Origin: Candidatus Thorarchaeota archaeon
GTDB taxonomy: Archaea > Asgardarchaeota > Thorarchaeia > Thorarchaeales > Thorarchaeaceae
Direction of reading: 5' to 3'
DNA: 9,941 nucleotides
Assembly (NCBI GenBank): GCA_004524595.1
Contig: SDOA01000134.1
Location: 1-9,941, forward strand
Below, one piece after another: positions 1 through 7,811 of the stretch. Within the stretch, counting starts at the first letter, position 1. Each line of letters starts with the position of its first letter. Made by a program: the position numbers and the translations under genes. Below the pieces are notes generated by a model that did not search any database, was not told where the DNA came from, and saw nothing but the letters and a program-made list of their open reading frames with translations.

Positions 1-403
1 ATATTTCTGCACAGACCTTTGTTCCCTGACCAAAAGTACGATAGGCAACAGCAATGATCTCGGTGGTTTGCCAGGTTCCAAGCTCTCTTCGTATTCCTCT
101 TGGAACTCCTGCGAAAGCATGTGTTGCAGTCAGAACTGATGCCCCTTCTGAGAGTATCTCTGAACGAAGCTCGTCATCAAGTTCGTTTTCATTTGGGCGT
201 ACGAATCCTGTTTGATGAGTTATTACTATTACATTCTTATTTTTAAAAGTGCGAGCGGCTAATAGTCCTGTAGTCCCTTCAGTAGTTGCAACTACAATAT
301 GTTGAATCATATCGTTTGATTTGAAAAAATCCTTCACAATCGAAAAAACTTCCTCAGTGTGTTCCTGTGAAGCCTCGTTGAAATATACCGTGTTCACCTT
401 CAT
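1..403 (-). CDS. Pyruvate kinase alpha/beta (C-terminal) domain-like protein, partial
   Basis: The minus strand reads 134 open codons from an ATG at 403 to the window edge, so the 3' end is missing. The translation starts MKVNTVYFNE and carries IVVATTEGTTGLLAAR (about residues 36-51), VIVITHQTGF (58-67) and a later THAFAGVPRG (94-103). This pattern fits the stand-alone PK_C family: proteins resembling the alpha/beta C-terminal domain of pyruvate kinase without its catalytic barrel. No pyruvate kinase active-site region is visible, so glycolytic activity is not expected. The family's function is poorly known; small-molecule binding is a guess. The start is backed by GGAGAGG at 409-415, 5 bases upstream. 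It follows the HAAS gene by 35 bases on the same strand and is probably the last seen member of the MFS-PadR-HAAS unit. Confidence 0.8.
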   Translation of the reverse strand, partial: MKVNTVYFNEASQEHTEEVFSIVKDFFKSNDMIQHIVVATTEGTTGLLAARTFKNKNVIVITHQTGFVRPNENELDDELRSEILSEGASVLTATHAFAGVPRGIRRELGTWQTTEIIAVAYRTFGQGTKVCAEI

Positions 404-438
404 ATATTCCTCTCCAATTAACAAATTTGCATCTTCAA

Positions 439-882
439 TTATTCGCCAATCTGCTTTGCTCTGACAAACCATTCAATTACCGCAAAAGCCATCAAAACGA
501 CGACTGCAAAGTAGAAGTCTACAGCTCCTTCGGTAATAATTGATACCACCCATGCTGCAAGAACAGCAACAACGAATGCCGCAACGAGTCTAATGATATA
601 ATATTCTATTCTATTTCCTCTCTTCGTTAATCCGGATTCCTGTATTTTTTCCATGCCATATTCATCAGCAATTTCCTCTGGTGTGCCAAGATCATCTAAG
701 ACCTCGTTAAGTAAATCTTCCGCACCCTCACTTGGTCTATTTTTAATTTTATTTTCGAATGCTTCATAGATGTGTGCCTTGAGATCCTCTAAAAGATCCT
801 CGGTTTCAAAACTGTCTGGAAGAAGTCGCGCTATCTTTCTAATATAATTCTCTACCATACGGTCAGTATTATCCTTACTCAC
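439..882 (-). CDS. HAAS-domain membrane protein, probable PadR partner
   Basis: The 147-residue product has an acidic helical N-terminal half (about residues 8-76) with the pattern of the HAAS domain: a start like NYIRKIARLLP, a D/E-rich helix, then LDDLGTPEEIADEYG. Two hydrophobic segments follow, at about 95-117 and 120-140, so it should be a small membrane protein with a cytoplasmic N-terminus. HAAS proteins (related to the DUF1700 group) are often encoded next to PadR regulators and are thought to pass a signal to them; that role is inferred here from context. The GTG start at 882 overlaps the PadR stop in GTGAGTAA and has GGAGG at 892-896, 9 bases upstream, which supports it over the in-frame ATG at 858. 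The overlap indicates translational coupling with PadR. Confidence 0.8.
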   Translation of the reverse strand: MSKDNTDRMVENYIRKIARLLPDSFETEDLLEDLKAHIYEAFENKIKNRPSEGAEDLLNEVLDDLGTPEEIADEYGMEKIQESGLTKRGNRIEYYIIRLVAAFVVAVLAAWVVSIITEGAVDFYFAVVVLMAFAVIEWFVRAKQIGE

Positions 883-1315
883 TTTTTAGTGCCTCCAATT
901 TTGCGAAGATATCACCAACAATTACTGTAAGATGTCTATAGACACGGTCTCCTTCTCCTGTCAGGACGTATACCTTCTTGCTTGGACCTGACTCGGATTT
1001 CTCATGGTACACATTGAGTAAACGTTCTTTTCGAAGTCTATGAAGAATCGGATAGAGGGTTCCTTCTTTAACCTGAAGCAACCCATCAGTTCGTTCTTCC
1101 AACTCTCGAGCTATTCCGTATCCGTGAATACCTTGTTCAAACTGTTTAACAATTGCTAGGACTGCATATTGAAGGATTCCTCTCCTTATCTCAATCTTCC
1201 AAGTATCTTCAAAGCTTGGTCCTTTTTGCAAGTCGAGCAATCCTCTCAATTGATAGGATTGTGGACTTGAGTATATGTCCTTAAGGTTGTCTGTTTCAAG
1301 CAATGTCTGCGTCAT
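875..1315 (-). CDS. PadR family transcriptional regulator
   Basis: This 146-residue protein contains a PadR-type winged helix-turn-helix at about residues 42-125. It begins with RRGILQYAVLAIV, continues with HGYGIARELEE, has the recognition-helix segment EGTLYPILHRL (84-94), and ends with a wing containing GPSKKVYVLTGEG. A C-terminal helix (about 120-144) would serve dimerisation. About 38 residues precede the usual PadR start, an unusual extension of unknown role. The ATG at 1315 lies inside the 3' end of the MFS gene with a 20-base overlap; AAGGA-like bases at 1323-1327 form a plausible ribosome site. PadR proteins are usually local repressors of transporters, as known for LmrR-like members. 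Position between MFS and HAAS genes suggests control of this unit; the inducer is unknown. Confidence 0.92.
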   Translation of the reverse strand: MTQTLLETDNLKDIYSSPQSYQLRGLLDLQKGPSFEDTWKIEIRRGILQYAVLAIVKQFEQGIHGYGIARELEERTDGLLQVKEGTLYPILHRLRKERLLNVYHEKSESGPSKKVYVLTGEGDRVYRHLTVIVGDIFAKLEALKSE

Positions 1316-2666
1316 GGCGTCTTCCTTGAATTCTAGTACGAAATTCTATCCATAAGGTTGTAGAGTATTGTTTAGGCTCGCGGATTAGTAGATAGAAGAA
1401 TGATGCGATGAACCGTAATATTCCACTGAGTATTAACATGATGAAGACAGTGTAGTACTCATTAGATAATATGCCTAGGATGATTTGTCCAATAATGCCT
1501 GCAACGAACGAGCCGAATAAGAGAATAATACCGGTAAATGTATTGAATACTGCAATATGGGCCCCTCTCTCCTCTGGCGGAGCGACATCATAGATGTAAG
1601 CTGTGATTGCATTCACTGTAGCAGCTGTCGTGAATCCTGCAAGAATATTTGCAGCATATACTATCCATACATTCCATGCAAAGGCATACATGATAGGAAC
1701 TAGGAATAGAAGGCTGCGACCCATTACGATTACAGGTTTTCTCCCCACTTTGTCACTTAACCTTCCAAAAGGGATTGTAAAAATCACAGTAGATGCTGTC
1801 ATTAATACTGATGCAAGAGCAATTTCGAGGATCGAGTTTTGCAACCAGTCTCTTTGGACCACAATAAAATACGGCCATGCCATTGACATAGCAAAGGAGA
1901 AGAACACCGCAACAAAGCTAAACCTCCGAAAATCTCCAGGTTGTGACAATAGTCTTAGTAAAGGTGGAAAACGGCGCGTTCCATTTGGATTTCGTGGTTT
2001 CTCTCTAATTGTAATTGAAAGAATAGAAGATGTTATGCCAACAATTGCAGTCAATAAGAAGGGAAGATAATATGCTTCTCTCCAAGTTTCAACCGTTGGG
2101 AATAGGAACACACTGGCTTCTCCAAAAGACATTCGTAAAAATGGAAGGATTCCAGGCATTCCTGCAAGAATTCCTGATGTTAATGTTGCAATAAGTGAGG
2201 CAACATTAGTAAAGATACCGAGTTTCCCAAGTTCGCTCCCTCGATTTCTCTCTCCCATGAGCCCGCCAATTAATGATGCCCATGTAGGTATCTGAATACT
2301 GAAAAGTATTGACTGGATTGCATATAATATGATCATGTCAATCGGAGTAGCTGCCCAGAGGAAGAGATAGACAAAAGAGAGTCCCATCAATGTTCCAAAG
2401 GCTACAAACGCCTTTGTATGTCCTACTCTATCTGATGCTGCTCCCCAAGCTGGTTGAAGAACGGTAGGTGCAAAATTACCAACACTTCTGAAGGTTCCGA
2501 GTTGTGCAAAATTCTTAGCACCATAGAGATAAGTCTGCATATCGACAAGATAGGTCTGTAGGAACGGTGCATGAAGTCCCATTGCGAATTGAGTTAATGC
2601 GCCAACAATGAATGCTTTAGTTGGAAGTTTAGGTTCTTCTACAGTCTGTTGTTCAGCAGTAATCAA
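1296..2666 (-). CDS. MFS transporter, probable small-molecule or drug exporter
   Basis: The 456-residue product is a 12-helix major facilitator protein. Motif A occurs twice, as in both MFS halves: GAASDRVGHTK at about 75-85 and GRLSDKVGRKP at about 301-311. The first membrane helix begins near residue 17. The substrate cannot be read from sequence; export is suggested by the linked PadR gene. A long loop at about 170-200 sits between helices 5 and 6. The start is problematic. The only non-ATG start in frame before helix 1 is TTG at 2666; the first in-frame ATG falls inside helix 1. AAGGTG lies 10 bases before the TTG. A much better start (AGGAG, 6-base gap, ATG at 2697) is in a different frame. 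The protein may therefore begin at 2697 if the T-run holds an indel. Confidence 0.93.
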   Translation of the reverse strand: MITAEQQTVEEPKLPTKAFIVGALTQFAMGLHAPFLQTYLVDMQTYLYGAKNFAQLGTFRSVGNFAPTVLQPAWGAASDRVGHTKAFVAFGTLMGLSFVYLFLWAATPIDMIILYAIQSILFSIQIPTWASLIGGLMGERNRGSELGKLGIFTNVASLIATLTSGILAGMPGILPFLRMSFGEASVFLFPTVETWREAYYLPFLLTAIVGITSSILSITIREKPRNPNGTRRFPPLLRLLSQPGDFRRFSFVAVFFSFAMSMAWPYFIVVQRDWLQNSILEIALASVLMTASTVIFTIPFGRLSDKVGRKPVIVMGRSLLFLVPIMYAFAWNVWIVYAANILAGFTTAATVNAITAYIYDVAPPEERGAHIAVFNTFTGIILLFGSFVAGIIGQIILGILSNEYYTVFIMLILSGILRFIASFFYLLIREPKQYSTTLWIEFRTRIQGRRHDADIA

Positions 2667-2697
2667 AATAGATGAGCACCTTGAGTTGCGGATGCAT
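2653..2697 (-). CDS. Short upstream ORF, 14 codons, overlapping the MFS start
   Basis: On the minus strand, ATG at 2697 opens MHPQLKVLIYFDYC and stops with TGA at 2655-2653, inside the MFS coding sequence. AGGAG at 2704-2708 lies 6 bases before the ATG, the strongest initiation signal near this operon. A start site expected about 25 bases from the AT-rich box at 2738-2746 would give a leader of about 20 bases, so this ATG would be the first start met by the ribosome. It may be a leader peptide that couples to the TTG of the MFS gene, or the true MFS N-terminus if one T in the TTTT run at 2665-2668 is an error. The sequence alone cannot decide. Confidence 0.4.
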   Translation of the reverse strand: MHPQLKVLIYFDYC

Positions 2698-2725
2698 TAT
2701 CTTCTCCTATTAACTCTAATTCTGT

Positions 2726-2756
2726 TGACTATGTTCCATATTTTATCGAACCGTCA
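2726..2756. promoter_or_regulatory. Shared divergent promoter and possible operator
   Basis: The 2698-2806 interval separates two divergent genes. ATATTTTAT at 2738-2746 could serve as a TATA box in both directions: rightward it puts transcription near 2768, giving about 38 leader bases to the peptidase ATG at 2807; leftward near 2717, giving about 20 bases to the ATG at 2697. The box is flanked by imperfectly centred inverted repeats: GTTC 2733-2736 with GAAC 2748-2751, and TGAC 2726-2729 with GTCA 2753-2756. These could be a binding site for the PadR protein, though they do not match the known ATGT-N8-ACAT PadR pattern. Confidence 0.4.
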
Positions 2757-2806
2757 GAATTATGTGGTATGATACTAAGAAGAAAATAGGTTGTGAGAGC
2801 AAAATT

Positions 2807-3916
2807 ATGCTCGACACGTCGATTTACGAAGAGAGGATAAGTAGAGTCCAAAAGGAACTTGAGGAATCTGGAGCTGCTTTTGTCTTATTGACTCCATCTC
2901 CAAGTTTCCAATATCTCGCTGGATATGAATATCTAATGAGAGAACGTCTTGTTGCATTACTAATTCATCATAAAAGTGAACCATGTATTATAGTTCCCGC
3001 ATTTGAGGTTTCAGATCATTCTCATAATACGTGGATTAAGAACTTCATAACTTGGGAAGAAGATGAAGACCCATACCTGAAGATAAAGAACGAATTTGAA
3101 ACCATTTCAGAAAATCCAATCGTATTATTTGATGACAGCATGCCTCTGGGTGCGTATTGGCGGCTTGAGAGAATTTTTTCTGGCTTCATGAAGACTCTAT
3201 CAATTACTCCGCTGTTAAATGAAATGAGAATTTCCAAATCTGAGGGTGAAGTTGCTCTTATACGGAAGGCTGGTGAGATTATTGATCATGCTGTGATGAC
3301 CGCTTTCAATAAAGCTCAACTTGGAATGACTGAAATCGAAGTACGTCAGATAGTTCATAATGAGATTATCCGAGAGGGTGCAAAACCCACCTTTGCAGCA
3401 ATTCAATTTGGTGAAAATAGTGCTCTACCACATGCAGACTCTAGCACTCGAGAATTGCGAAAAGGTGATCTAGTGTTAATGGACTGTGGTTGTTCATTGG
3501 ATGGATACAACACTGATATGACTCGAGTTGGAGTTGCTGGAACTCCTACTGAAGAAATGAAACGTGTCCATTCTATTGTCACAAGGGCTGAAGAGACCTC
3601 CATTGCTAAGATTTCGAGAGGAATGACCTGTGGAACTGCTGATGGGATTGCACGCAGAATAATCGAAGATGAAGGATATGGGGATTATTTTACGCATCGA
3701 TTGGGTCATGGTATAGGGCTTGAAGTGCACGAGCCTCCTTATCTTGTCCGTGGAAGTGCCGAAACTCTTGATGTAGGTATGTGTCATAGTATTGAGCCCG
3801 GGATATATCTAAATGACCGATTTGGAATTCGGATTGAGGATCTCGTATGTATTCAAGAAGACCATACTGAAGTTCTAACCTACTCTCCGCGAACCTTGAT
3901 TGAAATGAATTTGTAA
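2807..3916 (+). CDS. M24 family metallopeptidase, Xaa-Pro dipeptidase-like
   Basis: A 369-residue protein with a creatinase-type N-terminal domain (about 1-140) and a pita-bread catalytic domain (about 145-365). The five metal ligands of prolidases are visible: D226 and D237 in MDCGCSLDGYNTDMTR, H301 in LGHGIGLEVHE, E330 in EPGIY and E344 in IRIED. H209 in LPHA and H308 match the other conserved histidines. It should bind two divalent metal ions and cleave Xaa-Pro bonds in short peptides in the cytoplasm; exact specificity is not readable. The frame is open from an ATG at 2762, but the promoter predicts transcription near 2768, so ATG 2807, with a weak GTGAGAG upstream, is preferred; it also matches the usual N-terminus. 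The gene stands alone on the plus strand. Confidence 0.9.
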   Translation: MLDTSIYEERISRVQKELEESGAAFVLLTPSPSFQYLAGYEYLMRERLVALLIHHKSEPCIIVPAFEVSDHSHNTWIKNFITWEEDEDPYLKIKNEFETISENPIVLFDDSMPLGAYWRLERIFSGFMKTLSITPLLNEMRISKSEGEVALIRKAGEIIDHAVMTAFNKAQLGMTEIEVRQIVHNEIIREGAKPTFAAIQFGENSALPHADSSTRELRKGDLVLMDCGCSLDGYNTDMTRVGVAGTPTEEMKRVHSIVTRAEETSIAKISRGMTCGTADGIARRIIEDEGYGDYFTHRLGHGIGLEVHEPPYLVRGSAETLDVGMCHSIEPGIYLNDRFGIRIEDLVCIQEDHTEVLTYSPRTLIEMNL

Positions 3917-3920
3917 CTCA

Positions 3921-4532
3921 TTATTCTGTGTCTTCTTTACTTGGTTCCTCTTTATCCTGAGGTGACTTTGAAAGTATCTCGTCCATCTTTTTCCGGTCTT
4001 CATCCGAGAGGTTCTTCATAGCCTCTGCAGACTGCCTCAGCATCTGTGTCATGATCAATGAATAAATTGCAGGAATGGTCGTTAGAGTTTCACCTCTCTC
4101 TTTGAACATCTGCTCAGCAAGGTCTCTTGCTTCTTTCAAGGCTTCTTTATTGACCTCCCCTTTGCCAACTCCTGGACAGTCTTTGCTACTGAGATAGTAT
4201 TTTTCTCCATTGTATTCGAGAGGAAACGATCTACATGAGAGTGGCCTTGAATAACGAATCTCACACCCATTTGCCTCTTCATTATAGAAGATACAAGCAG
4301 TTGTATCCTCATCAGACGCCAAAGTTTTCCGCATCATTTCTAAAGAAAACAAGCCCTGCTCTGAGTCTGGTAATTTTATAACAACTCCTGGTAATATCTT
4401 CATGAGATAACCTTGAGCAGTCCATCTTGAGATATCTCCAAGTGTAACGTCGATCTGAGGTCTTATGTGACATGCCTTCGTGTCACATTTCTGTTCCAGA
4501 CATTTAAATGTGTATTTTGATTTCTCTGACAT
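3921..4532 (-). CDS. YkgJ family cysteine cluster protein
   Basis: From ATG 4532 the product is 203 residues. Cysteines fall at 11, 16, 21, 80, 90, 100 and 119, including CLEQKCDTKAC, the core RPLSCRSFPL and a DCPG. This fits the YkgJ (zinc- or iron-chelating, CxxxCxx-type) family, whose biochemical role is unsettled; a bound metal or Fe-S cluster is likely. The C-terminal 30 residues are highly charged and probably disordered. The frame extends to TTG at 4544, but GGTGGT at 4537-4542, 4 bases before ATG 4532, and a TATA-like box at 4561-4569 that predicts transcription near 4540, favour ATG 4532. It is a single-gene unit convergent with the M24 gene, only 4 bases apart. Confidence 0.87.
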   Translation of the reverse strand: MSEKSKYTFKCLEQKCDTKACHIRPQIDVTLGDISRWTAQGYLMKILPGVVIKLPDSEQGLFSLEMMRKTLASDEDTTACIFYNEEANGCEIRYSRPLSCRSFPLEYNGEKYYLSSKDCPGVGKGEVNKEALKEARDLAEQMFKERGETLTTIPAIYSLIMTQMLRQSAEAMKNLSDEDRKKMDEILSKSPQDKEEPSKEDTE

Positions 4533-4767
4533 TTGTACCACCAAGACTTGTAATTGACTTTTATTTTATCCAGCGCATCTTTAATTTTTTCGAAATAATC
4601 ATGTTCACTAGTTTAAGGAACCTTTAGCTTTGTTAAAGATCATTTGTAATAATAACGGGCTTGTGAATATAATAATTGAAGCTACTATGATGGGTTTCCT
4701 TTTGAGTGTTCTATTTATCAATCAATCAAATAAACAGATAGTTGTGAATCATAATTGCGATTCTCTT
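4533..4767. other. AT-rich intergenic region between ATPase 3' end and YkgJ 5' end
   Basis: About 235 bases hold the promoter of the leftward YkgJ-family gene at one end and the 3' region of the leftward ATPase gene at the other. Downstream of the ATPase stop the minus strand shows GAATC and GATTC arms around an 8-base loop (about 4745-4762), then a T-rich run with TTTATTTGATTGATTG. This may act as an archaeal termination zone, without a clean hairpin terminator. A plus-strand open frame here is judged non-coding. I see no RNA gene. Confidence 0.4.
4559..4571 (-). promoter_or_regulatory. Probable TATA box of the YkgJ-family gene
   Basis: Minus-strand ATAAAATAA lies about 30 bases upstream of ATG 4532. 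Transcription about 25 bases from its centre would begin near 4540, just at the GGTGGT ribosome site. Purine-rich flanks are compatible with an archaeal BRE/TATA but this is judged by eye only. Confidence 0.45.
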
Positions 4768-7530
4768 CTAATCTCCGACTGGTTTCCTGTTCAATCGATT
4801 TACGACATTATTGTTCTTACGCTGCGTTAAAATCTTTAATCCTTCAATGGCGATAAGCGATATGATGCTCAGTGCTAAAACAATCTCTATTGCAATGAGA
4901 CCAAAGGGTTCAACTTTGAATGCAGCAGCAAAACCCGGCACTAATCCAAACAGGACCGCTGTGAGAACAGCACTTCCAATGATTGAGTAGGATAGTAATT
5001 TGTGTGGACGTGCCTCCCAAATTGTATATTTTAATGACCTACATGTCAATGCTAAGGCCAACTCGCAATATACGAATAAATAGAAGAGGATACTTCGAGC
5101 TTGTGTAAGTGCTGGATCACCCTCTACTACCCCAAGAGGCGCAATGCTCATGAAGACAAAGAGAAACAGGGGGACTTGAACAATAATTGTGATAATATAG
5201 AACATCTTCACATCTTTGGAGAATATACTCTCTTTTGGATCTCGAGGTGGTCTCTCCATGATATCTGCATCAGGTGGACTCAATCCTAAAGCAATTGCAG
5301 GCAATCCGTCTGTGACAAGATTGATGTATAAAATTTGAGCTGGTAGTAAAGGCAATGGATATCCGATAATAACCGCGAAAGAGAGAACAATGATCTCTAT
5401 GAGATTTGCCCGTAGTAGATAGGCCAAGTATTTCTTGATATTATCATAAATCCAGCGACCTAGTTCTATAGCTTTTTCAATTGTCGCAAAGTTATCATCT
5501 GCAAGAACAAGATCCGAAGCTTCCTTTGTTACTTCTGTACCAGTGATACCCATAGCTATGCCAATGTCTGCCTGTTTAAGAGCAGGAGCATCATTGACTC
5601 CATCTCCGGTCATCGCAACGACTTCGCCGCGTTTTTTCCAAGTCTGGACAATCTTAAGTTTGCTTGCTGGTGACACTCGGGCATAAACAGTGACTTTGTC
5701 AACAATGTTCAAGTATTCCTCTTCGGAAATTTCATCAAGTTCAGAATCTGTAAGTATGATATCATCTGGTTGTCTGATTCCAACTTCTTCAGCAATCGCT
5801 TTTGCTGTTAATTTGTGATCCCCAGTTATCATAATTGGTAATATCCCTACAGACTTGCAGATGGCAATTGCATCAATCGCATCCTTACGTGATGGATCTA
5901 TCATTCCTACAAGACCAAGGAAGGTAAGATCGCTTTCAACATCATCTTCACTATTTACATCCAATTCATTAGCTTGTTTGTAGGCAAGAGCTAAAACACG
6001 AAGAGCTCGTGATGCCATCTCTGAATTCTTCTCAAGAATTAGAGTTCTTGTTGCGTCAGTTAATGGCATTGTTCCATTTCCTGATAGAATAGCAGTGCAT
6101 TGTTCTAAGATGAATTCACAGGCTCCTTTGGTGTAGATTAATTTTGAATCATTCTCACTGGAATGGACTGTACTCATACGCTTCCGATCAGAGCTGAACG
6201 GTATCTCTCCGATTCTAGGGTGCTCCGATCTTAGATTCTCATCATCAACACCTGCTTTACGTGCAAGAACAATCAACGCACCTTCTGTAGGGTCTCCCAA
6301 TATCTTCCATCTTCCATCGGACTCCTCTAGAAGTGCATCATTGCATAACACGCATCCTTCAGTCAACAGGGAGAAATGATTCTTTTCTAGGATTGATTGT
6401 TCACTATCTATTGGGATGAAAGATCCAGTAGGTTCATAGCCTTCACCCTCGACCTTAATTGTACCATCAGTTAGAAAGACCTCTCGTACAGTCATTTCTC
6501 CTCGAGTGATTGTACCAGTTTTATCTGCACAAATCACACTTGTGCATCCTAAGGTTTCAACTGCTGCCATCCTTCTGACAAGAGCGTTTTGCCGAGCCAT
6601 TCTTTGCATTCCTATTGCAAGGCTTCCAGTAACAACTCCTGGCAAAGCTTCAGGCACCGCAGCAACAGCAAGTGCAATACCAAACAATAATAATCCTACT
6701 GCAAACTGAGTAGTAATACTTCCAGATATGAAGAACTCTCGGAGAAGACCAACTATCACAACAAGCGCACAAACTGAGAGTGAGATCGTTCCTAACCAAA
6801 AACCAATTTCCTTTGTTCGTTTCTCAAGAGGAGTTACTTCTTTTTTCACCATCGCAACCTGGCTAGCGATCTTCCCAAACTCCGTATTGAGACCAGTATT
6901 GACAACAAGCGCTATTCCTTTTCCGTAAGTCACCTCAGTACCAGATAGAACCATGTTTCGCATGTCGCCCAAAGGTGTTGATCTTGGGAGAACTTCCGAA
7001 CTCTTCTGCACTGGTACTGATTCGCCTGTTATTATTGCTTCACTTACTTTGAGATTCGTCGATTGTATCACACGACCATCTGCTGGAAGTCGGTCACCTT
7101 CCTTCAGGACAATAACATCGCCAGGGACAATATCCCTGCTTGGAATCATCACCGTCTTACCATCTCTAATGACAACTGCAGATGGGTTGAGCATGTTTCT
7201 AAGCGTTTCAAGCGCTCTCTCTGCACGGTATTCTTGAACAAAGCCCAGAAGTGCTGAGGCAAAAACTATAGCAAGGATAAGAATTGCTTCAATAGCCTCT
7301 TGGACGACTAATGAGACCACTGCAGCTAGAATAAGAATAATTGTAAGGATGTTTTTAAATTGACTAACAAACAATCTTATCGCAGAACTTTTTTGAGTGA
7401 TAGTGATTTCATTTGGTCCATATTCTTCAATTCGTCTCTCGGCTTCGCTTTGAGTCAATCCATTGTCTGAACTATCTAGATTCTTGAGGGCACTTTTAGT
7501 ATCCAAAGAATGCCATGTAATGGCCATCAT
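4768..7530 (-). CDS. Cation-transporting P-type ATPase, type IIA (Ca2+, SERCA/PMR1-like)
   Basis: The full-length 920-residue protein has, in order, the cation-ATPase N-terminal domain (about 5-75), an actuator domain with TGES (168-171), helix-4 PEALP (293-297), the phosphorylation site DKTGT with D336, a nucleotide-binding KGA (468-470), TGD (569-571), the hinge GDGVNDAP (642-649) and a six-helix C-terminal domain. Calcium-site residues of SERCA have counterparts: E294 in helix 4, N709 and E712 in helix 5, N737, T740 and D741 in NLVTDG of helix 6, and E823 in helix 8. It should therefore pump Ca2+ out of the cytoplasm using ATP; Mn2+ or other ions remain possible. The ATG at 7530 has GGAGG 6 bases upstream; a second ATG follows directly. 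Its C-terminus is short and basic, with no calmodulin-type extension apparent. Confidence 0.94.
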   Translation of the reverse strand: MMAITWHSLDTKSALKNLDSSDNGLTQSEAERRIEEYGPNEITITQKSSAIRLFVSQFKNILTIILILAAVVSLVVQEAIEAILILAIVFASALLGFVQEYRAERALETLRNMLNPSAVVIRDGKTVMIPSRDIVPGDVIVLKEGDRLPADGRVIQSTNLKVSEAIITGESVPVQKSSEVLPRSTPLGDMRNMVLSGTEVTYGKGIALVVNTGLNTEFGKIASQVAMVKKEVTPLEKRTKEIGFWLGTISLSVCALVVIVGLLREFFISGSITTQFAVGLLLFGIALAVAAVPEALPGVVTGSLAIGMQRMARQNALVRRMAAVETLGCTSVICADKTGTITRGEMTVREVFLTDGTIKVEGEGYEPTGSFIPIDSEQSILEKNHFSLLTEGCVLCNDALLEESDGRWKILGDPTEGALIVLARKAGVDDENLRSEHPRIGEIPFSSDRKRMSTVHSSENDSKLIYTKGACEFILEQCTAILSGNGTMPLTDATRTLILEKNSEMASRALRVLALAYKQANELDVNSEDDVESDLTFLGLVGMIDPSRKDAIDAIAICKSVGILPIMITGDHKLTAKAIAEEVGIRQPDDIILTDSELDEISEEEYLNIVDKVTVYARVSPASKLKIVQTWKKRGEVVAMTGDGVNDAPALKQADIGIAMGITGTEVTKEASDLVLADDNFATIEKAIELGRWIYDNIKKYLAYLLRANLIEIIVLSFAVIIGYPLPLLPAQILYINLVTDGLPAIALGLSPPDADIMERPPRDPKESIFSKDVKMFYIITIIVQVPLFLFVFMSIAPLGVVEGDPALTQARSILFYLFVYCELALALTCRSLKYTIWEARPHKLLSYSIIGSAVLTAVLFGLVPGFAAAFKVEPFGLIAIEIVLALSIISLIAIEGLKILTQRKNNNVVNRLNRKPVGD

Positions 7531-7802
7531 TTATACCCTCCATGAGCAATAAAAAGTGAAATCTGATTCGTGGCTCTAATGGACACTCTGGATTGAAGAT
7601 TCATTATCAATACCATCATATGCTCCTTGAGGGTGTTGCTTTCGCCCATAGGTATGGTCCAATTGCAAACCAAAAACAAAGGCTGGGTATCATATACCTT
7701 TCGGATTGACCAATAATTCTTCATCTTATTACTAGCGATTAATATGCTATCTGAATTGCGATGAAGGTTTATAGAATAAAAAAATTGGATATATTCAATC
7801 AT
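7527..7802 (-). CDS. Doubtful 91-residue open frame between hydrolase and ATPase
   Basis: An ATG at 7802, 9 bases after the hydrolase stop, opens 91 codons that end in a TGA overlapping the ATPase start as ATGA. That packing looks like an operon gene. Against it, the product has only about five acidic residues, is rich in Ile, Asn, Ser and Phe, shows no recognisable motif or membrane pattern, and has only GGA three bases before the start. It also covers the probable ATPase promoter. I do not recognise it; it is more likely a chance frame than a real protein. Confidence 0.2.
   Translation of the reverse strand: MIEYIQFFYSINLHRNSDSILIASNKMKNYWSIRKVYDTQPLFLVCNWTIPMGESNTLKEHMMVLIMNLQSRVSIRATNQISLFIAHGGYK
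7686..7698. promoter_or_regulatory. Palindrome with TATA-like core upstream of the ATPase gene
   Basis: GGTAT-CAT-ATACC is a perfect 5+5 inverted repeat with a 3-base centre, about 156 bases before the ATPase ATG. On the minus strand it reads GGTATATGATACC, a possible TATA element, which would leave an untranslated leader of roughly 140 bases, long for an archaeon. It could also be an operator. No other convincing promoter is seen in 7531-7811, so the ATPase may instead be co-transcribed with the hydrolase. Confidence 0.25.
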
Positions 7803-7811
7803 AGTTCCAAT

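Noticed and set aside
1603..2070. 155-codon plus-strand frame inside the MFS gene
   Set aside because: It is fully antisense to a well-supported 12-helix transporter and has no recognisable motif or initiation site.
3494..3787. Minus-strand frames within the peptidase gene
   Set aside because: They are shadows of the M24 coding sequence, which carries all metal ligands in the plus frame.
4466..4488. TGTGACA / TGTCACA inverted repeat near the start of the YkgJ-family gene
   Set aside because: It lies in the codons for the conserved Cys-Asp-Thr and Cys-His segment, so protein coding explains it.
4630..4830. Plus-strand 66-codon frame in the ATPase-YkgJ gap
   Set aside because: It starts with TTG, has no ribosome site, runs into the antisense of the ATPase 3' end and shows no protein-like pattern beyond AT-driven hydrophobicity.
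7527..7540. GTATAAATG resembling a TATA box at the ATPase start
   Set aside because: It overlaps the start codon, so transcription from it would begin inside the gene; it is explained by the GGAGG ribosome site plus ATGATG.
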